Source of the DNA: Ignelater luminosus
Lineage: Eukaryota > Arthropoda > Insecta > Coleoptera > Elateridae
Assembly (NCBI GenBank): GCA_011009095.1
Contig: VTPC01089559.1
Coordinates: forward strand, 1-64,000
Length of the DNA stretch: 64,000 nucleotides
Direction: 5' to 3'
A program made the translations under genes and the position numbers. Below, in pieces: positions 33,723 to 46,776 of this stretch (positions within the stretch are counted from its first letter, which is position 1; every line of letters begins with the position of its first letter). The notes below the pieces were generated by a model. That model did not search any database, was not told where the DNA came from, and was given only the letters and a program-made list of their open reading frames with translations.

Positions 33723-34275
33723 AGTCTATGTCACACTATCAGTCAGTTTGATCAAACTTGACTATTAGTCTGAAACAATGACATCATACCTTTAGTTTGG
33801 TCAGATTTTCTAAGTTTTAGAGGAGTTTCTAAATCCATCAGTCAGTTTGATGCGGTGGCTTACGAGATTGGCTACATTTGAAAATAGTAAAGCAGGCGTG
33901 AATCCATTCGTCTTTGTTTTGCTTTTCGTTTATTTTCATTCTGCTTCAATGCTGATCCTAATGTTGAAACAGTTACTACCGCTTTTTTTTATTATTCATT
34001 TTTACACAATAATACCAACTCACCTGATGTTTGTATACACAGATATTAAAATGAATTATTAATATTATTTAAAAACCACAATAATAATAAATTAATATCA
34101 ATGTCCTAACCTCACAAAACCACACCTTTTTTTGTAAACACAGTTACCCTAACCTCACAGTTTGAACAAATTATGTATTACAGTTTGGTACAAACTTGAG
34201 TTTGTCAGGTTTGAGGTCATCATTCTAGACTGATAGTCAAGTTTGATCAAATTATTTGCTAATGTGACCTGGGCT
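33723..34275. mobile_element. MITE flanked by TAA
   Basis: Imperfect inverted ends (AGTCTATGTCACACTA versus inverse AGCCCAGGTCACATTA) are followed by a strongly shared TTTGATCAAACTTGACTAT. TAA flanks both sides (33720-33722 and 34276-34278), as for PIF/Harbinger-type insertions. Non-coding. Confidence 0.75.
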
Positions 34276-34278
34276 TAA

Positions 34279-37200
34279 CATAGCACACAATGGGGAAATT
34301 CCACAATTGACTCTTTTTGATATTTTGCAAGTTTAGGTTGTTATAAAAGGACTAATGTATGATTTGACTTTATGCAGCATACGCATAGATAATGCAAAAC
34401 AAAGTTTAGAATTATGAAACGTACTATTGACTATTCAAAACGTAAATTGACGTACCAACAAAGCCTTGTGTATTAACAGGAGAAAAACACGGTCGTCGTG
34501 GCCTATACTAGACTTTAAAAAACTAGTTAGGGGGTGATCATCGGGTGATCACACTGTTGTAATAACAGTAAAACATACCGTCAGAAACCATATTGAATGT
34601 CATAAATATTCAGATTTGGAGATGCATAGCCAGCTCTGGCAACGTTGGTTGTACCTGATGATCGCCCTTTCTTGATGAGTGATGACTTTCCACTATAGTA
34701 CTGATTGGCAGTACAATTCAAGTTCATTGTGATCCTATATTTTGATTGGTTGATGGTATACTTTTGAATTTTCAAAATGAAAACCTTATTTTTACCAGGC
34801 GCTTATGACGATACTGAGCACTGTATGAAAGTTTGTTAAGTTTAAATAGTGGACATTAATGACAAAAATTTCACAATTCCATTATGTGGAACTTCCCAAT
34901 TTACAGATGTGGCCGCTCGAGCTAATAACTTTTCGATATCGGATAAATGTAAAAAGTTGTAACCATTAGCCTATACACAAGGCAACCTGAAGGATCCCTA
35001 CAATTGATCCCTGCAGATTGCCACATGTGTAGCGACTTTAATACAATTTTGCATTTTATTCTTTTTGTTGCTTATATGTAGGATTTCGACCATTGATGTT
35101 TTTGTAAAATAAATTTGTGTAATAACTTTATTTGGTCTGACTTCTTGTTTTCTTCTTATGCAAATAAAAATAAGTAAACGAAGCCTATTTTGTCATCACA
35201 ATGCCCAAGAGCTTACACTTTCAGCAAAACAAAAAATAATTTGTTTTCGTCTTATTATTATTATTAGTAAAGTACTACGTATTGTTTTATTCAAGCTAAG
35301 CGTTACGCGACTGATAGAACAAATGCTGAACTAAATTGAGAAGGCATTTGGGCACAGGCACCAGCGTTTAAAAATGTATATGATTGCATAAGCTTCTAGA
35401 TAAGAATAAGTATAGATGATAGACGCAAACATCAAAATCGCTCATTGAGCAAAAAGAAAACAATCAAAACGCTGAGCAATTTAAATTATCCAAAAAGCTA
35501 AGTTTTGCGAGGTGATTCTTTCATAATTACAACTCGTTCTAAATGATTAATAGCTACCAAAACACGAAATGTTGGTCATGGTTATTTAAAAATGTCTATA
35601 AGGTGTTCTAGCTGTTCATTATTTGCCACAACAAGTTTAAAAAGAGAGTTGTAGGAAAATGAAGACATAAAAGTTACAATAGGCTATGCCAAAATTTGAA
35701 GGCCTTATATCGTTACCTGAATCTACTAAAAGTTTTGATTTTTCTTCAAAAGTCATTTTGTCACTATTCGTTGTACACGTAAATTCTACTCTTATTAGTC
35801 ACTAACATACTAGTAACTAGAATCGACCAAAGACATTTTCATACCTATTATCAAAGGTGTTTAGATGTTTAGATGTTTAGATTAAACCCACAACGCTTTG
35901 CGACAAATAATGAACTTCCCGGGTTGTTATGAGCGTCTGACTTGATTTTTTTTTGTAAGAAGACCTTTTATTTACAGAAATTTTATCGATGTATACACAA
36001 TAGGCAAATATTTTGAAACCAAAAACATGTAAACAAGTTACAATTATGTAACAAAAAAAAACATGAAAATTAACAAATTCATCAAACTGACTTCAGGAAA
36101 ATTTCATTTTATATTTGTGCATTGCACCCACAGGTGTATTTCATATGGGTGCACGCGCATCCATGCGCCCACGGAAGTCGGCGACTATGTAGGTTCAATT
36201 ACCTGCTATTTACTGTGTATTTCAATTAAAGTGAATTCTTTGTGTTTTTGATACAGCTTAAGTGCATCTTATTGTAAAAGATTTTCATAAGTTCAAGGTT
36301 AACATCTCCTAACGCTAAACGGACTTAAAGATTTTCTTATTCCACGTAAGATTACATTGCCGGCATTTAAAATTACTCTAGATGCTGGGGTCGTATTTAA
36401 TAAGTAAATTTCAGAAAAGCGTAAATTAGCTTCTTACATTCAATTTTTTAGTATTTGGAATGAAATTAAAATAAGTAGTGACAGAAAAGGTGCCTTTTCT
36501 GTGTAAGAATCTACTGATTTTAAAGCGGCAAAAACTTAATTTGAATCGCCTATAAACTTGCTTCTGAAGAATTTGCTTTTCTAAACACAAGAAAAATTGT
36601 AGAAAACAAATTATTCTTGCAAATCTCTTTATTAGATGCAAAGCGCTTTCGGCAATGACATCCTCAGTACTTTCATGTCAAACGCGAATATATGCATGAA
36701 TATAAAAGGCACAAGGTCATAAATATAAAATTATAAAACAATTATGCACAATCAAATAAAAAAGCGACACGAGATTAGAAAATTAACAAATTAATTCACA
36801 AGCAGAATTACCCTAGTGTTAACTTAAGTATAAAGTATTTCTTGGTACAGGCTGTGCAGTGAGTATTAGAAACTTCGACATAGCTTAGCCCCTCACAAAA
36901 TTTTTATCAATCGCGTGCTGATTTTCTTAATAAATATTTTATTATGCTTTGTGTTTGTATATCCCTTCTTTGATGAGTGAGGGTGAATTTAAGCCCGTCA
37001 AATTTTGAAATTCGAGTTTGAAATATTCTTTGAGATCTAGTTTCAGTTATAAATTCAAAGTAGGTAGCTAACGGAATAGTCTGTAGCAGGCAGGTCTTGA
37101 ACAAACTAACGATCTTAAATATTCTCAAATAAAAAAGTTAAATGGGATCAAGTCAGGAGATTTAGGAGGTCATGTAACTGATTCTGTTGACTTGTCTAAA

Positions 37201-40200
37201 ATATCAATCCAAACATTCAAAGAAAATCAATGTTGATTAATGCTATAGGTGGATAAACTATCCGAAAGCTTTTGATAGCCCGTATTTACACATTTGAAAT
37301 TTGTAAATCTAGTGATATACTTACTTTAAATGGAGATAGCTTAATGTAATGACCAAAAGTTTAAAAAAGGCATATAGGCCTGTGAATCAACAACCGCCCA
37401 AGAAAGAATAATTATTTAATAAATTTACTAATACTATTTCTAAAATGATGGGTACTGCCCTAGTGATCGCTTTGCGCAACCGCTACTGTTGTGTATTCAA
37501 AAGTGATTTTTTTAGAAATCTGTTTTGCTTAAATTATATTTTTTACATATTGTACAATTATAAAATAAGTATGTAATAATAATGTAAACGAATTTTCAAT
37601 TATTGTGGGCAGTACTATTTATTTGATGAGTTTGTCTTTGTTCTTCCATAATTTTATTTGCAACGTTTATTTGCAGTCGTCTATTAATAGGTGTTGGACT
37701 CACGTGCCAATCAATATTAATTAATAGACATATTTTTAATTTGTTTCATTTTTGTCTGCCAAATAGATGCTCTTGTTATTCCTTTAAAGTTTCTTTATTG
37801 GTTTTATAATCACACGATCACGTAGAAACGTATTTTCATATTCTACTTGACAATCTCTAATAAGACTTATATCGATCCATTTTTCATGTAACACTTTCTG
37901 AATTTTATATTAGCATACATTTTTAATAAATACCTTCGTGTAGAGATGGTTGATGCTCCTTTATGTTTTTACAGGATTTTGGTGCGCTTTCTATTAATTA
38001 AACTTTCTTGGTTGTATTATAAGTTTGAGTTTTGTTTTTTGTTTGATTTTCCCATCTGAAAGCTTTTACTTTTCTTCTTTCAGTAATATACCACTTACGA
38101 ATATGTCGATTGTTTACGTAGAACGTTATCATCAAAGAAATCATAACATAACTGAATTCAAACGGTTGGCCCACAATATATTTCTCTTTATTTTTTTAAA
38201 TTTCTATAATTGTTTTTCTATTATCGGCGCTAATAGAGGAGGGGGGGGCAAAGAGGAATGTGGCCTTCCTGGAGAATCTTACAATATCTCTTTATAGAGC
38301 GTATTTTGTTTCAATTAAGCTCGTTCTTAAAAAATTTAATAAAATATCCCTCATGAAGAATAAATACATTTCTTCTTGTTTCGTCCTTTGTTATGTAGAT
38401 ACCGACAAGGATGTCATATAAACTTAAATAGCAAACAAGTTAAAACTAGGATTATCATGTTCTTTGCGCTATATGTTTGAGAAATGTAAGTACTGTATAA
38501 AGCAATATGAAGTTCTTGCATATCGAATATTAAATAAACAGCAACGTGTTCGCATAGCAACGAGTCGTGTGATTGGTTTTTACCATAAAAATAACATTAT
38601 CGTACTACAGCAAACCGTCTATTGCGGTCACTTATGGATTATTGACGCATGTCTGATCTCACTGCATTCGATTTATGTTTTAATTGAAAATAATTTATGT
38701 AATCTAGCTGTAATATACTGTTGCTGTTAATTAATTCTTTAAAACTATATTAGAAATCATTGCAAACGTTGTAGGCATCACTACAAAGCTACATGTGATT
38801 GACGGTTTGTATTCGATCTGCAAACCGCAGGCGCCTTAAGAGGCGTATTGACTTTGCAAGCATGTCTAGTGCAGCATTTTTACCTGTTAGTTGTGATTGC
38901 AAAGCAAACATGTTAAAACAAAATCACAAAAAGTCCACCCACAGCGCTCGCTAGCATTGCGACAGCTCAAGCTAAGGCAGCCTCGCATTTAAAATCGAGA
39001 TTGTAAAGCATTCTCATAAAGTAGATACGGATTTTTATGCAATACTGAAATGCGAATTGTTACTCGCTAATGCGCAGCCACATATAATAGGCGTTTACAC
39101 AAATAGAATCTAGTTAAAATGATTAATGAAGATATTCACGAAAGCATTTGTATCTATGGCAATTAAGAAAATCAGGCTAACTCGATCCAATTTTCGTAAA
39201 TGTCTAATATAACTATTCGGTTTGCACACACCTTGCAAACCAAGTCTTTACTATTCAGCTTATGAATGCGAGTTCAAGTACTACCCAGGTAACGTGTATT
39301 TGTGATTTGCTAGAATAATAAAAATTTGTATTTGATTTTATTTAAGAAACTGCCCCTTGAAAATTGATCGATTCTGGAAAATTCTCTTGTTAATGATGAA
39401 AATATAATTTGAAACTGAAACACGAATAATAGACTTCCACGTGATAAACTATTACATAATAGGTAAATTAAATTTGACATGTTTAAAAACTGACATGATT
39501 GTTCAAATCAAAACTCGACATGCCGTGACTGTCGGTCTTAGTTTACACGGCTACTCTTAAGGAGAAAATTATTTATTGGATAACCTGTCACAGTTAATAA
39601 CAACGCGTGGGCATAGTTCTTACAGACAGTTCATAACTGAAATTAAGCTGAAGGAAGCTAAATCCCCTATCAATGAAATTAAGCAAACCGTATTGATAGA
39701 AAAGGATTGTTGAACAAATTGAAATTAGAAAAGTGGTATTAGACAAACATACTACGCTTTTCAATGTTAGCTAGGTTTTTGGGGCTGATCCAATTTTTCG
39801 TGCTGGTCCAGTTTTTTAGGTTGGTCTAGTTTTTTTTTTTTGACAGGTCATCCTTAAAACTATACAAATTCTTAAAAAATCTTGTTTTGATTTAATCCAC
39901 TTTTTTGGCCCAATTGGGTTTTTCCAATCATTTATTTGTTTAGAATATAGTATCTGACTCTTAGGGGGCGTCAGTTCTATTTTATTCAACATTGATGGGG
40001 TGTCATTGATTCAAAGAATTTCGTTCCGTAAACAGAGAATTTTTTAAGGCACGTTCGTATGGTAAACAAGGTAGTGCGTTTAATGTTAGTTTCAGTTGTT
40101 TTATCCATCACTGACAGCACCAAATCATCGCGGAGGCTATGACAAGTTGACATTTGCACATTGTTTCGTCAGCCCTTCTTTGGATAATCTGCGACACTAC

Positions 40201-40849
40201 GCTGTATAAAAAGTACGTCTAGAATTTACAAACTTGTACAGCTCGACCAACCTCAGAAAAGCCCTGAGTGGGCGTGTACGGGGGAGCTACATGTTCAACA
40301 AGTACACTCACATCCAAAAATCTTTCGCCGGGAAATTTAAATAAAACTAAACATCACCAATAACATGTAATGAATTTAAAACAACTTTTGTGAGTTAGTG
40401 TACTCGAGTAAAATTACGCTCCTGATTGGTCGACGTTGTTTGTTATTGAAATTAGTTCGCATATTTTTCGGGACTTTTCTGATGTTGGTCCCGCTGTAAG
40501 ATGTAAATTGTACTTACAGACTTATAGAAATGTATTTTCATAATAATCGAATTTAGACACTTACCGATATGAGCTTTCAAAATGGTTTTAAATGTCTGAA
40601 TATCCTGAGAAGAACTCTGAAAATTATAGGAAAAACGTTGGAAATCTAGTCTAAACACTCGTAGACACTAAACAACCAACAGGTTATTAGTTCGAAATTG
40701 CGAATTACTTTTTTTATTATTCGGTACTGTGCAGCGCCTATGACGCTTATATTTGTAAGTTTGCTCGGCTCATGTTGTTTATGTCATGATAAAAAAATAA
40801 TTAAATTAATTTAAAATGGTGTCGTATAGGCAACAGTTCTTGTACTAGA
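34279..40849. other. Repeat-poor non-coding stretch
   Basis: No coding frame with family resemblance and few transposon ends. A short GTTTAGAT triplication lies near 35860. Several TTGCAAAC/TTGCAAGC motifs cluster at 38760-39240. It may be intergenic or intronic sequence with regulatory function, but nothing shows this directly. Confidence 0.4.
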
Positions 40850-40851
40850 TA

Positions 40852-43777
40852 GGGGAGACCGGGGCATTAGCGTACTGCAAATTTTAATTGCTTATAACAA
40901 AATTACTTTTTAAGATTATGTCTTAAAATTTTGTTTGTGGATTGAAAACTATAAATAGTTTATTGGTTTATGGTCAAATCTGTATTATTTCAAACTAAAA
41001 TAACATATTTTCTTATTTTATTTATTTTTCTAAATACGCTAATACCCCGAACCTATTGGGGTAATAGCGTATAAGAAACGCTATTGCCCTAAATGGCAAC
41101 TACCATACAAAATAAAAAACAACATACTTTCAACATTTAATAAAAATAGAATATAAAAACTATAAAAGTATTCTCTATAAAAATATTCCAAAAATCGGGA
41201 AATAAATATACACTCTGTATTTATATAAGAACAGGGTGGGAGTACGTTGTACTTTAAAAATAAAATTTTTACAAAAAAAACAAACTAAACTCTAAAAAAC
41301 AAACCTAGTTATGAATACTAAAAAACAAAACTAAAATGTCACTCTAAAAATAGTAGGTAATGTTTCTACGTATTATTAATGGACGTTCAAATTTCCAAAC
41401 GAGATTCCAAAATTTAAAAAGGAATGTTGTCGTTTAGTTGCGCCATGAAGTGTTGGTTCTGGAAGTTTCATTTTAATATGAGTTTTCTGAACTACACTTA
41501 TATCTAGTACTTGAGGCAGAACAAATGTATTTTTCAGTTTGTTGCTTTTTCGGAAAAATGATACTTCATATTCTCCATTCTCTTCATCAGTTATAACTTT
41601 TCCTACAAAGTAAACTACATTTTTATCAGTCTTGAACTCTACCAAAACATAATCGAGTCTACGTATTTCCTCTAGTTCACCAAAATTTATATCTATTCCC
41701 TCCTCATCAACTTCTTCTTCTGATGACAATTTTGGCTCTGATGTTTCTGATTCTGATTCACTTTCTGACTTTTTGGTTTTCTTCGGTCTTTTAATCTTCT
41801 TATTTTCCTGTGATGCAATGTGTCTTTTAACTTTCATGGTATTTTTTGTGGTCTTCTTTAGCTCTTTTTCTTCTAATTCTCCTCTCAAAGGAGTTGAAGT
41901 TAAAATTTCCGAATGCTTTCTTTTTACATTACGTTTCTTAGTCTTTGTTTCATTGGAAGTTAAAACTTTTGGTAAGGAAAATAACTCATCATAATCTTCC
42001 ATACTGTCTGCTAGTAAATTACAAGGTTCAGCACTCGGTCCAGCATTATTTTGTGAGATGTTGGCATTGAGTGGTGTTGTATTGTTTTTATTTATAACAT
42101 CTTTAATATATTGTTGATTGGAGTTTGATGGATGCAGTAAAAAATCAGATGCAGCAAAATCTTCGTCCGAAAATACACTTGGTTGAAAGGGGTAAATTCC
42201 TGTAGTCCGAAATCCATTTACGGCTTTTTCAATGGTGCATACTTTCTGATATGCTTGCCCAAATAATTCAGCCATTTCATAAACTGTAATACGTTTACCA
42301 GGATTTGACTTAATCCAATAGTCACATTGATGGTCATACGCGGTCTTCAGTGGTCCGAAAAATGATATGTCCAAAGGTTGGGTTCCGTGGCTCGTGTGGG
42401 GAGGCAGTGAAATCATATCTACACCATTTTCTTTGGCCAAATCATAAACTTGTAGGGAATAATGGCTTACATGGTTATCTAATACAAAGCACACATGATG
42501 ATCTTTTGATGGACGAATATATTTAATAAAATGCTTCATCCATTCAAGAAATATGTCTTCATTACTCCAGCCATTTTCACTAGCAAAACCTTTGGAACCT
42601 GGTGGAGCGTTCTTCATAAGGCGGTCGTTCATTAACTTTCGTGGAAAGACGAGAACTGGGGGTACATAAGTTCCTGAAGAGCTAACGCAACATATTACTG
42701 CCATAAGTTCTCCCCTTTCTGCACTTGTTATCTTCCCGACTTGCTTCAAACCTTTTTGAGTTATGATTCTAGATGGCCGATGAACAGTATGAAGACCGCT
42801 TTCGTCCATATTGTACATGTCATTAGGGCCATAATTGTACTTCTCGTAGAGGGCTGAAAGATTAGCGAAAAATCGGTCAATTTCAGCTTTATTAAAGCTC
42901 ATAACTCGATTTAAACTTGTTGGTTCTGGGGATCTAAGAGAAATATCTGGATGTCGTTTCATGAATCCTCTGTAGAAATCCTAGCCTGCCATTTTCAGTC
43001 TTTTTTTATTCTCGAATCTCTTTTCTTTTCCTAACTTAACAGCATACTGGTAAGCCACTATTCGAAATTCTTCAATGGTCAGTCCATAAAACCTTTGTGA
43101 TAGTTTTAAACAGTACCTTTCTAAGGCATTTTCTTGTTCGATCGTGAAAACTCTTTTTATACCCGTTTGCTTAGGTAATGCAGGTACATTTTCTTTATTA
43201 CTTCTGTTTTTAACATGATCTCGAAGAGTTGTTGAAGGAATATTAAACTCTCTACTAGCATCCATAAGGGTCATTTCGCTTGATCTAATTAGTGCCAATG
43301 CACTTTTTAAATCGTCCACGCTCCATTGAGCTCTTAAGATTTCTTTTCTTATAATTTCGAACCATGCGTCCTTTAGCGCTATTGCCCCGAACAAAACTGT
43401 ACGCTAGTGCCCCATCAACATTGTGTTTTTTTTTAAAGAAAATGTTAGGTTAGAACAAGTTGCCTGTGCATAGAAATAACATGAGACTTAATTTACGATT
43501 ATATTTATTGTTTGCACCCATTAGAATTGTAAATAAATCCTTACTTACTTTGTTGTAAGCCTTCAAAGATTCTGGCGTTACTTCTCACGGTACTGTAAAA
43601 GTTTCAAAAATTATTTTTGCGTAGGACCCACATGCTTTATCCGAGATTTCAAGATGCACTGACAAAATGAAGTTAAATACATCACCTAATGCTACAGTCA
43701 TAGAGACATCTATTATTGTTTCGACAAAACAGCAACTTACGCTAATTCCCCGATTACGCTATTGCCCCGGTCTCCCC
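40852..43777. mobile_element. pogo-superfamily transposon with TA duplication
   Basis: Inverted ends begin GGGGAGACCGGGGCA and are flanked by TA (40850-40851 and 43778-43779). Over 25 bp including the flank the two ends differ at one position. The element carries a minus-strand transposase split by one TAG. Variants of CGCTATTGCCCC recur near both ends. Confidence 0.92.
41376..43394 (-). pseudogene. pogo-type transposase (HTH-psq plus DDE) with one in-frame stop
   Basis: The first part (43394-42981) encodes a Pipsqueak-type helix-turn-helix: LIRSSEMTLMDASREFNIPS then TTLRDHVKNR. The frame continues through a TAG at 42983-42981 into the 528-codon part (42962-41376), with no frameshift. The DDE residues are in [16 protein letters not shown] and TQPLDISF; the last two Asp are 35 residues apart. 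A Lys/Ser/Glu-rich tail follows. The TAG falls where related proteins usually have Trp (GWDFY-type text), so a single TGG to TAG change is likely. Confidence 0.88.
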
Positions 43778-44906
43778 TATGTTTTTGTTTATTTGTCTGT
43801 GCGACAATCCGCCACTGACTGTATGCAGATTTTTGCATCGATTGATAAGAGGGAAGAGTTTATACTTTTTGACCTATAGCGCACCGTTTTGTTGTGAACT
43901 GCGTTTTCTCTGGGTGTTTTTAGAACTTACTAAATGGGGTCATCTAGAGAGAAGTAATTATTCAATTATTAGTATACATGCCTGTTATTCCAGATACTGA
44001 AATATACTTATGAATACGTAGGCATTGCTTTAGCGATCTTGACGCCTATTTGTGCAGTATTACTGTACTATTCTATTATTTTACTTTTGAAATTAATTTT
44101 TCATTCGCATTGTTTAATAATTTCTCACAATCTTCGTAGCAGAAGAAATAACAAAATAAAAAACCGACCAACCTTGTTGGAAAGAGAGAGTAAAAGAGGG
44201 TTAATTCCTTGCTTTGTGTGTGTGCAGTGCATAACTTTTACTTTCTTGTCCTTCGCTTTCGTTTCTGTTTCTCTCCGATATCGATATTTAGGTAGTTTCT
44301 GTAATTCATTAAAGATATCATTATATCTTGCGAATGGACATTCATTGAATTTTTCAGAACGCATAGTTCACTGACCTTTTTTTTTGCTTTGGTCATCCCT
44401 TATTAGTTGAATTGTCCGATGTTGTTCGATTCTAGCAACTACAATTTTTAAAATTTATAAGAGTTGTTTTTTCGATGACCCAAACACTGATCCGCAAAAG
44501 CCACCAATTTAGAGATCAAATCCCTAATTATTATTTTTTTGCGATTTTTGCCTTTTGTTCGTTCTTTGACCTTTTTTTCTCTTTTGAACGAGAAAACTGA
44601 TTTACTCGTATTTGCTTTATTATGTTGTAAGTTATTTTAAATATAAGTAGTAATTATTAGTAATTTGATAATGCACCAAAATTGAATATAGAAATTACAT
44701 ATAAAATAAGGCTAATAATAATCTGCTTTTAATTTTTTTTACGTTTTGATTGCTTCCCTCAAGAAATGGTTTATTAGGTATATTTTCATTCTATGTACCT
44801 ATGTAGTTAGAAACAATATGAATAAAGTTTTGTACTATTTTTGTGTCATAAAAAAAAGTAAAATTTAAAATCACGTGTTGGTCGATTTCCCTTTCGCTAG
44901 TAGAAC

Positions 44907-44923
44907 CCGTTGCTAAGCAACGG
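44907..44923. promoter_or_regulatory. RFX-type X-box palindrome
   Basis: CCGTTGCTAAGCAACGG is a near-perfect palindrome that matches the X-box consensus for RFX factors (GTNRCC-N-RGYAAC class), known at promoters of ciliary genes in animals. No ciliary gene is visible beside it, so function is a guess. Confidence 0.45.
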
Positions 44924-45313
44924 AAATTAGGACAGAATAGATAACAGATAGTTCAACATTACAGTAAAATATTACATCCTTCTTTTTCGTATACCTCATT
45001 TGAAAAACATTTTTATACCCCGAACACGAAAAAATTAACATAAGCGTAAATTAGAAGAGGAAATAAAGGGTTGGCCATTAAACGGGGATTATTAAAAGGA
45101 TTAATTAATGGCATGAATAATCGATCAAAAATATTAACTTGAAATGGTATTATTATCATTAATGATTGATATCTGGGATATAAATTTTATAGCTAGAGGA
45201 AATTCTTAAGAGTGCCATTTCCTGCGGTTATTAAATAAATAGAAATGTAGATGAGAACGCAGTAGAAATTAAAATACGGCATGCAGCCATTTGCATTTGG
45301 TGTACGTTCGAAA

Positions 45314-45365
45314 ATGGATTGCTTTTTTATCGGCCTTCGCTACGCACAAGCGCGGGAGACATCCA
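45314..45365 (+). other. Possible first-exon end with strong splice donor
   Basis: An ATG at 45314 opens MDCFFIGLRYAQARETS up to TCCA|GTAAGT at 45365/45366, a strong donor. An octamer ATTTGCAT lies at 45289-45296. The frame is too short to trust as coding; it may equally be a 5' UTR exon or chance. Confidence 0.2.
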
Positions 45366-45571
45366 GTAAGTGTTTTATAAAGCTGGACTAAATAATTTGT
45401 TAGTACGCCGCAAGGTGCAAGTCTATGCAGTGCAGAGCACGAAACACGCTAAAATTGATTGTGGTAACTTAGAAATGCATCTGTATATTCGTGAGTTTTT
45501 TGTTTAATACACGTACCTAGATAAAATACATAAGTAAATGTGATAATTGTGATATGCAAGGCTGGTGTAAT

Positions 45572-45590
45572 TTCGCGAATATTTCGCGAA
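45572..45590. promoter_or_regulatory. Paired TTCGCGAA palindromes
   Basis: Two identical 8-bp palindromes, TTCGCGAA, start 11 bp apart, about one helical turn, inside a larger near-palindrome. They may be a dimeric factor site. The factor is unknown. Confidence 0.35.
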
Positions 45591-46541
45591 CCATAATCAG
45601 TCTTTTTACAATAGTACCTGAATTTATTCTCTTCATGGAAGCTTAGTTAAGTAGAAAAACAACCAATTTAATATTTGTGACAGGTGAGTGTTTACAAATA
45701 TCCATATCTATTTGATTATCTATATGATTATGACACCAAAAATATAATATGAAAGTAATTATCTATAAATAAATTAATTTTTGGTCAACTAAATGGATAA
45801 CCTCCATTTAAAGTACTCATCTTCGAGATTGTCAGTTAAATTATTCAAGAGTAGTGTTATGCAATCGTAAATACAGGATGTTTTTGTAATATCCGTTAAT
45901 ATATGAACAGCAAATATTTGTCCTAGCTTTGGCAGGGGGTTGTTATAGCGCCAGCATATCTTATCACATCAGTGCATATGGATTGGGGAAGGGAAACCAC
46001 GCATTACACGCAGCCTGGCGCATGCATAGCTACCTTGATGCTATTGATTGGCTCATACACTGCTCTGCACTAGGAAAAGTAAACTACACCTTCGATTTAA
46101 ATTCTGATTATAAAATGTATTTCATTTAATGGGCCTGTCACAGTTTCAAAATTTAATTTCTTGAAACTGGGTCACTTTTTCAGACTTCCCTCTACTATCT
46201 GAAATGTATATTTATATAAGGATAGATATTTGTTATCATATTCATAACAACCCTTCATATATAACATGAATCTATAGATTACGTTCTCTTATCCTAATTA
46301 AATATTAGATACGCACAAACCATTTCGCAATTTGATCATTAAATTGCTTCAAAATCTAATTTATAAAATATATTTGACTAATTACCCAGAAAATGTTTTT
46401 TTAATAGTAATAAATTCGATATAATGGTAACTAGGAAGATGTAGGTGGTTGAAAATAGATCAGTAGCATAGTAGGGTTGCAATAACTCCGGGCATAACGG
46501 ACGCCTTTGTCGCATTTTATTTGTTTGATTCTGCACTGTAG

Positions 46542-46776
46542 AAAGGGAAAGTGTTATTAGGAATCGACCATGAGTTCACAACGCAGTGCGGGGTGGAAGG
46601 GGTGGCGCCGCCAGGCTGCAGAGTGCAAGGTGTCTGCGCGACGACTCGACGCCACCTCCCGCACCTCGGCGTCCCCGCTGCCAGCGTGCGCATCAAGGGC
46701 CAAGGCTACATGTTCCTTATCCCTGCACTGCCTTTCACTTGACAGGCCCTCTAAAGCATTTTTCAATTTGCTGAAA
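46542..46776 (+). CDS. Possible GC-rich exon of an unidentified plus-strand gene
   Basis: An isolated GC- and CpG-rich block stands out in AT-rich surroundings. It is bounded by a plausible acceptor (CTGCACTGTAG at 46531-46541) and donor (GAAA|GTAAGA at 46776/46777). An ATG at 46570 opens exactly 69 codons to the donor (MSSQRSAGWKGWRRQ...FNLLK), phase 0. All three plus frames are largely open because of the composition, so the coding frame is uncertain. I do not recognise the protein and found no partner exon. Confidence 0.3.

Noticed and set aside
38800..38850. Possible tRNA-like or miRNA-like hairpin near GGTTTGTATTCGATCTGCAA
   Set aside because: The short hairpin lacks a cloverleaf or intact A/B boxes.
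40205..40330. TATAAAAAG followed by GC-richer sequence, a possible promoter
   Set aside because: No open frame, initiator or splice donor follows that would support a gene.
45929..46129. 66-codon frame starting MAGGCYSASISYHIS
   Set aside because: No motif, splice support or similarity that I recognise.
46557..46766. Minus-strand open frame in the GC-rich block
   Set aside because: High GC leaves several frames open; splice signals favour the plus strand.
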